DNA from: Bacteroides sp. ET71
GTDB lineage: Bacteria; Bacteroidota; Bacteroidia; Bacteroidales; Bacteroidaceae
Length of the DNA stretch: 48,009 bases
Reading direction: 5' to 3'
Assembly: GCF_023336905.1 (NCBI RefSeq)
Contig: NZ_JAMBLS010000026.1
Span: 1-48,009 of the forward strand
Position 1 is the first letter of the stretch. Each line of letters begins with the position of its first letter. Under the pieces are notes generated by a model that saw only the letters and a program-made list of their open reading frames with translations, was not told the DNA's origin and ran no database searches. The position numbers and the translations under genes are program-made. Positions 34,578-41,299 of this stretch are shown here, piece after piece.

Positions 34578-36128
34578 TTATACTTTTACCAGCCATTTTT
34601 CGATGTTTCTCAGGCTGTTGTTGAAGTTGATTCCCACTTTGTATAGCTTACGTGTGTCCGTTGCAAAGGGCAGGGCATACCGCTTGTCCTCTATCTGCTG
34701 CAATGCCTCTTCCGCTGTGCCTTCCAGTTTGAACTCCATGACATAGATGTACGAATCGGTTGTCAGCACCAGGTCGATGCGTCCTTGCGAAGTGTGGTAT
34801 TCCGCCTGCACGTAAAATCCCAGCAGCTTGAATACGATGAATAATACATTCTGGTAGTGCAGCTCCAAGTCGCGCACCAGTTCGTAAGGTGTGTCGGCGA
34901 AAAAACTTTGCAGGCGTCGCAAAAAAGCGTCAATGTCACCTCGGCGTATTTCGAGGACAAAGTTCTGGATTTGAAAAGTCGGATTGCCCAAAGGTATTTG
35001 TGCATAGTCCAGCAAGAGATGGCGGTTGAACCCTTCCGCCACTTCCCGGTTTGGAAAGTCGAGGGCATAGGTGCCAAATTCACGGTTGTAACCTTTGAGG
35101 GTGAGATAGCCACTCTGATACAGTATGGGCAGGGGGTTGCTTCCTGTGTTGTCCAAATCTCCCAGCATGTCTTTCGACACTTGCTCGTGGCAGAGCGCGT
35201 ACAAATCGTATTTCCCCTGCTTGAGCAACCGGATGAGGAAAGTAGGTGTGCCCGTTTCAAACCAATAACTGTCGATGGCCTTCCCTTTAAACGTGCTGAG
35301 CAGGCTGAACGGATTGTACATATCCGGACATCTGGCCGAGAAATGATAACCGTCATACCATTCTTTCAATTTTTGCTTCGTTTCGTCTTCGTCCATCCCA
35401 TTCTTTTGGCCCAACAGACGGATATCTTCATGGAAGATCGTATATAGTTCTTCCTCTGTGATACCACATATCGTAGCATATTCATTGTCTATCGAAATAT
35501 CCGTCAGGTTGTTCAAGTCGCTGAACACGCTGATTTTGCTGAATTTCGTCACTCCGGTCAGCAAGGCAAAGCGTATGTAAGCATCCTTGCTTTTCATCAC
35601 CCCGTAAAAGGCTTTCAACCTCTCGCGGTATTCGTTCTGCAAATCCCGGTTTCCGATGGCTTGCAGCAGGGGTTTGTCGTATTCATCCACCAAGATCACC
35701 ACCGGCCGGCCTGTCGTGCGGCAGATTTTCTCAATCAGGTAGGCGAAACGTTCTTCGGGTGCACGGTCTTTCTTTTCCTCCCCATAGATAGCCTCCCATT
35801 GTTCCAAGTGTTGGTTCAGGATGGCTGTCAGCGAAGAGGTGTTTTCGTAGAGCCGTGCGTTCAGATCCAGGTGCAGCACAGGATATTCCGTCCACTCCTG
35901 TTCCAATTGCTCGATGGCCAATCCTGCGAACAGCTCTTTCTTCCCCCGGAAATATGCCTCCAGCGTAGAAATCAGCAGACTCTTTCCGAAACGCCTCGGA
36001 CGGCTGAGGAAATAATACCTGCCACTTTTGACCAGTTGGTAAATCAACGCGGTCTTGTCCACGTAGCAATAGCCCTCCTTGCGGATGATTTCAAACGTCT
36101 GTATGCCTATCGGATAAAGTTTGTCCAT
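34578..36128 (-). CDS. AAA-ATPase-like protein with C-terminal PD-(D/E)XK nuclease domain
   Basis: 516 residues. The N-terminal domain has the family opening YPIGIQTFEIIRKEGYCYVD, a P-loop in SRPRRFGKSLL, and a Walker B VVILVDEYDKPL. A winged-helix-like middle is followed by GRIDLVLTTDSYIYVMEFKL, the D...ExK core of the nuclease-like DUF1703 domain. Such proteins form large paralogous families in Bacteroides and other anaerobes with no settled role; links to mobile elements or defence have been proposed. All motifs look intact. Promoter at 36159-36166. Confidence 0.87.
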   Translation of the reverse strand: MDKLYPIGIQTFEIIRKEGYCYVDKTALIYQLVKSGRYYFLSRPRRFGKSLLISTLEAYFRGKKELFAGLAIEQLEQEWTEYPVLHLDLNARLYENTSSLTAILNQHLEQWEAIYGEEKKDRAPEERFAYLIEKICRTTGRPVVILVDEYDKPLLQAIGNRDLQNEYRERLKAFYGVMKSKDAYIRFALLTGVTKFSKISVFSDLNNLTDISIDNEYATICGITEEELYTIFHEDIRLLGQKNGMDEDETKQKLKEWYDGYHFSARCPDMYNPFSLLSTFKGKAIDSYWFETGTPTFLIRLLKQGKYDLYALCHEQVSKDMLGDLDNTGSNPLPILYQSGYLTLKGYNREFGTYALDFPNREVAEGFNRHLLLDYAQIPLGNPTFQIQNFVLEIRRGDIDAFLRRLQSFFADTPYELVRDLELHYQNVLFIVFKLLGFYVQAEYHTSQGRIDLVLTTDSYIYVMEFKLEGTAEEALQQIEDKRYALPFATDTRKLYKVGINFNNSLRNIEKWLVKV

Positions 36129-36158
36129 GATGTTTCTTGTCAGATGTTTTCAGTCTTA

Positions 36159-36166
36159 CAAAGTTA
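36159..36166 (-). promoter_or_regulatory. Promoter of the AAA-ATPase gene (-7 TAACTTTG)
   Basis: Perfect TAnnTTTG match 30 bp before the ATG at 36128. Confidence 0.55.
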
Positions 36167-36208
36167 GTGAATTTCCTAAAGTCCCGGACAGTTTTCGTCG
36201 AAAATCAG

Positions 36209-36841
36209 CTATTCCCTTCCCCACAGGCACTCGCTGTTGCTGGCGATGCCCTCTTTCTCGTTCCAGAAGGCCAGGTAGACGGCCACGTCCTCTGCCGCCC
36301 ATTCCTTGGGGTAGTCCAGCTCCATGCCGCCTTCGCGCCGGAAAGCCCCGGCGGTCTCGTAGGCGGCTTGCTGCGATGGCTTGTGATACACCATTGTCAG
36401 GGCATGGTCTTGCGGCGACGCATTGCCCGTGCGGCGATGCCTGTTCCACGTGAAAATGGCCTTCCCCTCGGTCAGTCTGGCTGCCGTATCGTGCGCTCCC
36501 ATGAGCGAGCCTTGCGACACCATGACGTTGCCGTAGCTGATGGCGATGCCCGCCGGTGTCTCCGTCAGGGCGTAGCGCATCGTGTAGGACATGGCCGCGT
36601 TGAAGGCGCTTTGCCTCACGGCCCCTTCGCGGAAGCCGATGCGGAGGATGGGGGTGAGCGGGCGGAGGAAATTTAAGGCCACGCTGAACCGCGAGCGCTG
36701 GGCCTGCTGTATGGGGGTCCTGGGATTGTTGATGCGTGTCGGTATCGAACGCAGGTAGGGGATGCCCATCCAGGTGCAGGCCACCACGTTTCCTATTTTG
36801 CCAGCGAGATTCTCTGGCTGTTCCGGTTTGATTCTTGCCAT
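36209..36841 (-). CDS. DUF6266-like protein
   Basis: 210 residues beginning MARIKPEQPENLAGKIGNVV, with ACTWMGIPYLRSIPTRINNP and TPIQQAQRSRFSVALNFLRP following. That opening is typical of the DUF6266 family, abundant in Bacteroides and Prevotella. The middle has alternating hydrophobic strands (GIAISYGNVMVSQGSL, AIFTWNRH), giving a beta-rich prediction; there is no signal peptide. Function is unknown. Its promoter (37026-37033) lies 185 bp upstream, so a dispersed repeat (36870-37020) forms most of its 5' leader. Confidence 0.75.
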   Translation of the reverse strand: MARIKPEQPENLAGKIGNVVACTWMGIPYLRSIPTRINNPRTPIQQAQRSRFSVALNFLRPLTPILRIGFREGAVRQSAFNAAMSYTMRYALTETPAGIAISYGNVMVSQGSLMGAHDTAARLTEGKAIFTWNRHRRTGNASPQDHALTMVYHKPSQQAAYETAGAFRREGGMELDYPKEWAAEDVAVYLAFWNEKEGIASNSECLWGRE

Positions 36842-36869
36842 ACTGATTGTGTGTTTTAAAAGGTTTCTT

Positions 36870-37020
36870 GCTTGGAGCCTGTTTAAAAATCGCTCTCTCT
36901 GTCATGTTGAGCAGGCGAAGCGTAGTCGGAACATCTCCCTGATACTTTTCAAGTGCGTAGTGAGATCCCTCGACTGTGCTCGGGATGACAGGAAAATGAA
37001 TTTCAAGCAGGCTCTTATTC
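36870..37020. repeat. Full copy of the TGTCATGTTGAGC palindromic repeat
   Basis: Starts GCTTGGAGCCTGTTTAAAAA, then CTCTCTGTCATGTTGAGCAG, and closes with GCTCGGGATGACAGGAAAAT and CAAGCAGGCTCTT. Nested inverted arms are GAGCCTG (36874-36880) with CAGGCTC (37008-37014), and the TGTCAT / ATGACA pair. It lies in the leader of the DUF6266 gene. Confidence 0.75.
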
Positions 37021-37025
37021 TGCCG

Positions 37026-37033
37026 CAAATATA
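37026..37033 (-). promoter_or_regulatory. Probable promoter of the DUF6266 gene (-7 TATATTTG)
   Basis: Perfect TAnnTTTG match, but 185 bp from the start codon with a repeat between, so the assignment is tentative. Confidence 0.4.
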
Positions 37034-37119
37034 AGCATAGTTTTTTTATTGGCTCCTCCATTTGGACGCTTACCGTTCCTCATTTTCAAACAAGGGATTT
37101 CTATGGACTCTATTCGTAC

Positions 37120-37180
37120 CTGCTCCCTACCTGCTCCTTGTCATATAACAGGGACGAGGTAGGGAGCAGGTAGGGAGCAG
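37120..37180. repeat. 18-bp perfect inverted repeat built from 11-bp tandem units
   Basis: CTGCTCCCTACCTGCTCC (37120-37137) is perfectly inverted at 37163-37180 with a 25-nt loop. Each arm is itself a partial tandem of CTGCTCCCTAC. No gene is associated; it may be a mobile hairpin repeat. Confidence 0.65.
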
Positions 37181-37233
37181 AAACGAGTTTGTCCCGCCTT
37201 TCTTCTGTATGGAGAGGGGCGGGACAAAAGTAA

Positions 37234-37295
37234 AAATCACGATGCCTACAAAGGGGTTGTTCTCCACTTGGATAATGATGCCCGGCAGCCACTCT
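37234..37295 (-). pseudogene. Fragment duplicated from the small gene at 37482-37667
   Basis: These 62 bp match 37556-37617 at 61 positions and encode the same peptide core (EWLPGIIIQVENNPFVGIVI) on the minus strand. Nothing before or after matches, so the start and C-terminus are missing. It appears to be a relic of a second copy; flanking sequence is repeats. Confidence 0.7.
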
Positions 37296-37339
37296 ATTAT
37301 TTTCTTCCCGTTTCCCAACGTATCAAAGAACACAAAATT

Positions 37340-37423
37340 GCACACAGATAACACAGATACAACAGATGACCACTGATTATGTATTATCGGCGAAAATCTG
37401 TTTAATCTGTGTTATCTGCGTGC
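37340..37423. repeat. CACAGAT-type palindromic repeat, copy 1
   Basis: A 28-bp left arm (37340-37367, opening GCACACAGATAACACAGAT) and a 28-bp right arm (37396-37423, ending TCTGTGTTATCTGCGTGC) pair at 25 of 28 positions around a 28-nt loop. A related element occurs at 43870-44040. Confidence 0.75.
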
Positions 37424-37481
37424 CTGTATCTCATTTGGACACACCGTCACGAAATAACGGATAGGTTTTGCGAATCAGCTT

Positions 37482-37667
37482 TCATACTTCCTCCTTTGCC
37501 AGTTTGAACAAGTCCTCCCGACCGAAGAACACGTTATGGTCTTCCGTCTCTGCGGAAATCACGATGCCTACAAAGGGATTGTTCTCCACTTGGATAATGA
37601 TGCCCGGCAGCCACTCTTTTTGTAGTGTCAAATCGGGCGAAATAAGTACTTTATCTCCTACTTTCAT
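37482..37667 (-). CDS. Small hypothetical protein, KOW/SH3-like
   Basis: 61 residues: MKVGDKVLISPDLTLQKEWL opens it, then PGIIIQVENNPFVGIVISAE, ending FFGREDLFKLAKEEV. The MKVGDKV(x)I opening and compact beta-rich content resemble small KOW- or SH3-like proteins encoded in Bacteroides accessory regions; function is unknown. It has a good -7 element (37697-37704) and a degraded partial copy nearby (37234-37295), which argues that the reading frame is real. Confidence 0.65.
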   Translation of the reverse strand: MKVGDKVLISPDLTLQKEWLPGIIIQVENNPFVGIVISAETEDHNVFFGREDLFKLAKEEV

Positions 37668-37696
37668 GCTTCCTGTTCATTTTATAGTTACCGATA

Positions 37697-37704
37697 CAAA
37701 GGTA
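37697..37704 (-). promoter_or_regulatory. Promoter of the small KOW-like gene (-7 TACCTTTG)
   Basis: Perfect TAnnTTTG match 30 bp before the ATG at 37667. It is embedded in GTTACCTTTGTATCGGTAAC, which also has GTTACC/GGTAAC inverted ends. Confidence 0.6.
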
Positions 37705-37789
37705 ACATAAAAATGCTGAAGAACGAACATATCGGTGGCTTTTATTATTTCCCCCGTTCCCGACCTGTCAAGGAACGCTCGCTTTCTCT

Positions 37790-38062
37790 TCATTTTATGC
37801 TTATCTCATACTTATGTTCCACGCCTGCATCCCAATCGGCATCCTGCTTCATCCGGTAGACGTAGGTCTTGCCGTCAGTGGTGGCGATGGTGACAAACGC
37901 CGTGCCCTGAGTCACGCTTTGCGGGGTGACGAGAGCCTCGTAGATGCCGCTCCCTGCATCGTGGGCAATTATCTCGCCGGGATTGCCGTTGGCGGTGGAG
38001 AGGTTCGTCAGGCGCACGGAACTGATGCTTGATGTGCCTCCCGACACCGTGACGCTGATGCG
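37790..38062 (-). pseudogene. 3' remnant of a fimbrillin gene
   Basis: About 90 C-terminal residues of a fimbrillin-type protein: ISVTVSGGTSSISSVRLTNL, YEALVTPQSVTQGTAFVTIA, then YVYRMKQDADWDAGVEHKYE. The EALVxPQ(x)V and final KYxxxI pattern matches the intact paralogue at 40337-41287 (EALVIPQNVTAGT ... WKAGYKYTYNVTI). The open frame continues upstream to 38278, but that part is antisense to an IS3-type orfA remnant, so the signal peptide and N-terminal domain are lost. It probably was the last pilin gene of the fimbrial operon. Confidence 0.7.
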
Positions 38063-38185
38063 TGCAGGCTGCGGGAGCAGCTCAGGGAGGTCGAGATCAA
38101 GGCGGAAGCATACGATGAACTCATAAATATCGCAGAGACCAAGTTCAATATCCCGATAAGAAAAAAAGCTGGCGCCAAGCGGTAG
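38063..38185 (+). mobile_element. IS3-type orfA remnant (C-terminal end)
   Basis: The plus strand encodes LREQLREVEIKAEAYDELIN then IAETKFNIPIRKKAGAKR and a stop at 38183-38185. This looks like the leucine-zipper and C-terminal end of a Bacteroidetes IS3-family OrfA (xxYxxLIxIAExxFxIxIRKKxGAK). The N-terminal helix-turn-helix is missing, and only a vague OrfB-like start (FSSFAGCLAYRSNNINQ) follows before sequence identity is lost near 38290. The left junction cuts the fimbrillin remnant and the right one the HU-like gene. Confidence 0.6.
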
Positions 38186-38299
38186 AGAACCTGCATGCGA
38201 AGGATTCATAACGGTATGGGGTTCAGTTCCTTTGCAGGCTGTTTGGCGTATCGAAGTAATAACATTAACCAGAGTCAACTTATATCAGGGATAAACTCA

Positions 38300-38608
38300 T
38301 TATCGAGTCAACCTAAATCCGGAAATGACAGAGACGCGCAGGTTGCCCAGCTCGGCGAGGTCCACGCTCATGCCCAGTTGCAGGGCGTCGCATACTACGT
38401 TGGAGAGGCTGACGAGGGCGTTCTTCACGTCACCTTCGGACAGCGAGGTTTCGCGCACGATGCGCTCGATGACCATGTCGTTGGTCAGCTTCTGTTGTGA
38501 CTTGGGATAGGCGTAATACACGGTCTGTCCCTTACGGTTACCAATGGTAAGCACTTTGTTTTTAATTTCATGTTCCAGCATAGTCGTTACTGTTTTGAGG
38601 TTATACAT
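38300..38608 (-). pseudogene. HU-like DNA-binding protein, 3' truncated
   Basis: Starts MYNLKTVTTMLEHEIKNKVL (38608; MLEHEIK at 38581 is an alternative) and continues TIGNRKGQTVYYAYPKSQQK, NDMVIERIVRETSLSEGDVK, SVDLAELGNLRVSV, matching the Bacteroidetes HU-HIG type. Family members continue for about 40 more residues after LRVxV, but here only ISGFRLTR and a stop follow, at the junction with IS3-like sequence. About 100 residues remain. It may still make a short protein; function is doubtful. Confidence 0.7.
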
Positions 38609-38630
38609 TATGTTGTTTCGTCTGCCCTGG

Positions 38631-38674
38631 CAAGGGTATCTGATACTGTTGGCAAAGGGTATCTGATACCCTTT
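38631..38674. promoter_or_regulatory. Operator-like palindromes upstream of the HU-like gene
   Basis: AAAGGGTATC and GATACCCTTT flank a single T (38654-38674), a perfect 21-bp palindrome. A partial second copy, CAAGGGTATCTGATAC, lies at 38631-38646, 22 bp away (two helical turns). Two evenly spaced sites suggest cooperative binding of a dimeric regulator. Confidence 0.5.
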
Positions 38675-38682
38675 ATCAAGGG

Positions 38683-40293
38683 TCACTGTGACTGTTCTGT
38701 CCCGTTGCCGCTGGCATCATACGTCACCGTCTTATCCAACGTATCGCTGCTTCCTGTATAGCAATAGACATTACTGCTTCGGCAATAACCTTCTTGACCG
38801 AATTGAAAATCTCCACGACTATTGTTTCTATCTCCCGATTGTCCTATGTAATCTGCGTAATTGCCACGATGTGCATAGATGTCAGATGTCTCAATTTGTA
38901 TGGTTGGGACAGAACCAGGATTCATACTATCGTCCAAACCAGCCCCAATAGCCGGACTTCCTTGATTAGGTCCATTTGAACCATAAGCATATACAATGGC
39001 ATTGGTAATAGAAATCTTTCCGCAAGCGGCATTTCCAGAACCGCCTATTCCCGGGTTATAACCCTGCATTCCAAGTGAATAAGACGAGGATGCTATTACG
39101 GTTACATTCTGTATGATAATGTTGCCACATGCAGAATGTTGTCCTGAGGCTAAATATCCTCCTATTCCAGCTCCTCCTTTTCCGGTCAGCGTAATCGAAT
39201 TGGCCGTTTTGTCATCGGAAGTAATGGTTACGCTGTAGCCTTCTGCCACATAGATGCCCGCGCCATCGCTGGAAGACACTTCGTTATCATTTCCTTTTAC
39301 ATGGATAGTGGGGTCGCCGCCCGTGATGTCGATGGCATTGCCGCCCAACACACTTATCTGCGCATCTTCCAGGTAGATGTTGGGCTTGCCGCCCGTCACC
39401 CGTATGGCATGGTTGCCCGTGCCGCTGAAGTAGTAGGTGCCGTCGTCGTTGATGATGCAGTCTTCATTCGAGAGGTCGATGGTCTGCATGCCTTCGCTGT
39501 TTGCCGTAATCGTGATGGTGTGGACATTGCCGGCTTCGAGGGTTGTCAGGGTGCTGACAGGAACTACGGTCGTTTCGTTTAGGCGGACGAAGGGCTGGGT
39601 AGTTTGGTCGCCTATTTCGCCGGGCACGAGGTTGGCCTCCCAGCATGATTCACCGTTATATATGCATGACTTCGTGGTTATCCAGCCTTGCGAATCAGCA
39701 TCGGTAGCTAATGTACCCTGCGTGTTGGTGCATGAAGTGAAGCCATAAACCTCCACATTGGTGACTTGCGATGCTCGTTCACCCTTCAACTTCACCCGCA
39801 CCTTGGCCAACGAATGGGTGAAGCCGAGGCTGACGGGCGATTGGTGGTTGCCCGTGCCGGTGCCGCGTAGCACGTAGGTCAGGCCATCCATATGTTGAGA
39901 CCCAAGGCTCACACGGCTTGCCTCGGCGGGATACCAAGCAGTGACTTCGGCAGGCTGCGTGCTCTTCCAATAGACGGGCTTATCGGGGGTGATGGTGACA
40001 TTTCCCGCATCGTCCACCTTTATTCGATAGATGCCCGTTTCCTCACTGCCGGCTATGCGCACGCCTATCCGGTCCTCGTCCTGGAATACGCTGCCGCTGC
40101 CGTCGGGCTTCTCGGTCACGCGCGTCCACGGCTCCTCGCTCGCCTCCGCGGTGATGCTGACACGACCTATCTGCAAAGGATATTCGCCGTCTGGCAGAGC
40201 CGTGCCCTGCTCGGCCAGTTCGTCCTGCGTGCAGGCGGTGAGCAGGATTGCCGCCATGAGGCATATTGTCGTAAATAATCTGTTTTTCCTCAT
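38683..40293 (-). CDS. Fimbrillin-type lipoprotein with repetitive beta-helix-like C-terminus
   Basis: 536 residues with lipobox LLTAC. The N-terminal half (SITAEASEEPWTRVTEKPDG, QDEDRIGVRIAGSEETGIY, VYWKSTQPAEVTAWYPAEAS, LGFTHSLAKVRVKL) follows the fimbrillin pattern. From about residue 290 the sequence becomes Gly-rich and repetitive (NAIDITGGDPTIHVKGNDNE, GAGIGGYLASGQHSACGNII, NPGIGGSGNAACGKISITNA), like a right-handed beta-helix. This looks like a tip or accessory pilin with a ligand-binding end. Fourth fimbrillin of the operon, 43 bp after the previous gene. Confidence 0.78.
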   Translation of the reverse strand: MRKNRLFTTICLMAAILLTACTQDELAEQGTALPDGEYPLQIGRVSITAEASEEPWTRVTEKPDGSGSVFQDEDRIGVRIAGSEETGIYRIKVDDAGNVTITPDKPVYWKSTQPAEVTAWYPAEASRVSLGSQHMDGLTYVLRGTGTGNHQSPVSLGFTHSLAKVRVKLKGERASQVTNVEVYGFTSCTNTQGTLATDADSQGWITTKSCIYNGESCWEANLVPGEIGDQTTQPFVRLNETTVVPVSTLTTLEAGNVHTITITANSEGMQTIDLSNEDCIINDDGTYYFSGTGNHAIRVTGGKPNIYLEDAQISVLGGNAIDITGGDPTIHVKGNDNEVSSSDGAGIYVAEGYSVTITSDDKTANSITLTGKGGAGIGGYLASGQHSACGNIIIQNVTVIASSSYSLGMQGYNPGIGGSGNAACGKISITNAIVYAYGSNGPNQGSPAIGAGLDDSMNPGSVPTIQIETSDIYAHRGNYADYIGQSGDRNNSRGDFQFGQEGYCRSSNVYCYTGSSDTLDKTVTYDASGNGTEQSQ

Positions 40294-40336
40294 ATCTCCT
40301 TCGTTCTTGTAAGTCTCTTGCGTATCATTTCCTTCA

Positions 40337-41287
40337 TTAAACGGGCAGTTCTACCGAGCCTTCGCCGTCCGCGCCGTCGCCCCATGTCATGCCGTCGGTA
40401 TCGACCGATACCTGAAGGCCGTAGAGGGTGATGGTAACATTGTAGGTGTACTTATAGCCGGCTTTCCATTCGGTGTCTTTCTGTAGCATGTAGTAGAACG
40501 GGCCGTAGCCGGTGCCGTCCTTCTCGGCGGTGAAGGCCAGCAACCGTGTGCCCGCCGTCACATTCTGCGGAATGACGAGGGCCTCGTAGGTGGCGAAGCA
40601 GCCTGTCGCCGGAGTACTGGCAAGATGGGGACTGATGCTGCCTTTAGTGGTGCCGGGTGTCCATGTGCCGAGCCAACGCCCGTCAGCGTCCACGGCTTTC
40701 GGGAGGGTGAACGCACCGTCCAGCGCAAGGATGTCACCCTCGCCGATAGTCAGGCTGATGTCGCCCGGCGTGGCTACGATGCTTTCGGGCAGACCGTCAC
40801 TCTTGATGTTCACCACCACCTTGGCGGTCTGGTGGTAGAAGGTGAGGGCGGGCGTTTGGGCGAAGCTCACGGTCTTGGATTCACTGCAAAGCAGGTCTCC
40901 CGACTGATAGTCCGCATCGCGGCTCTGGTCTTCCTCCACACTCCAAGTCCAATCGTTATTTTCCACCATGATATTCGGGTAAAGACCCTGCACGGTGATG
41001 GGACTTGGTTTTGTCCAATAGTATTCGCCGGACAGGTTGCCTTTATCATCCACCGTGTAGTCATACCACTCCGTGCCGTCCCCGTCGGTTACCTGCAGGG
41101 CTATCGTCTCATTGCCGTTCCACCGGTTGTCCACGGTGGCGCGAGTGTCGGCGCTGCCCTCTATGGCGGCGGTCAGCGTCAGCGGCTGCGTGCCGTCGGG
41201 CAACGTTCTCGCATCGTCCTGCGTGCAGGCTGCGGCCGCAAGGAGCAGGGCGAGTGCCGAGAATACATATAGGGTATATCGTTTCAT
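40337..41287 (-). CDS. Fimbrillin family lipoprotein
   Basis: 316 residues, lipobox AAAAC, then TQDDARTLPDGTQPLTLTAA. A first domain with ADTRATVDNRWNGNETIALQ and a second with ALTFYHQTAKVVVNIKSDGL and YEALVIPQNVTAGTRLLAFT are typical of Bacteroidales pilins, which are lipidated, cleaved by an Arg-gingipain-like protease and polymerised by strand exchange. The Arg in DTRATV could be the processing site (inference). 12 bp after the preceding gene. Confidence 0.82.
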   Translation of the reverse strand: MKRYTLYVFSALALLLAAAACTQDDARTLPDGTQPLTLTAAIEGSADTRATVDNRWNGNETIALQVTDGDGTEWYDYTVDDKGNLSGEYYWTKPSPITVQGLYPNIMVENNDWTWSVEEDQSRDADYQSGDLLCSESKTVSFAQTPALTFYHQTAKVVVNIKSDGLPESIVATPGDISLTIGEGDILALDGAFTLPKAVDADGRWLGTWTPGTTKGSISPHLASTPATGCFATYEALVIPQNVTAGTRLLAFTAEKDGTGYGPFYYMLQKDTEWKAGYKYTYNVTITLYGLQVSVDTDGMTWGDGADGEGSVELPV

Positions 41288-41299
41288 ATCGTCCTGTTT

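Noticed and set aside
36443-36458. Second parS-like sequence (TGTTCCACGTGAAAAT)
   Set aside because: It lies inside the DUF6266-like coding sequence and fails the consensus at two terminal bases; likely chance.
37110-37354. Two overlapping minus-strand frames of 60 and 75 codons
   Set aside because: They are made of a hairpin repeat and the 62-bp duplicated fragment; no independent start signal or conserved protein.
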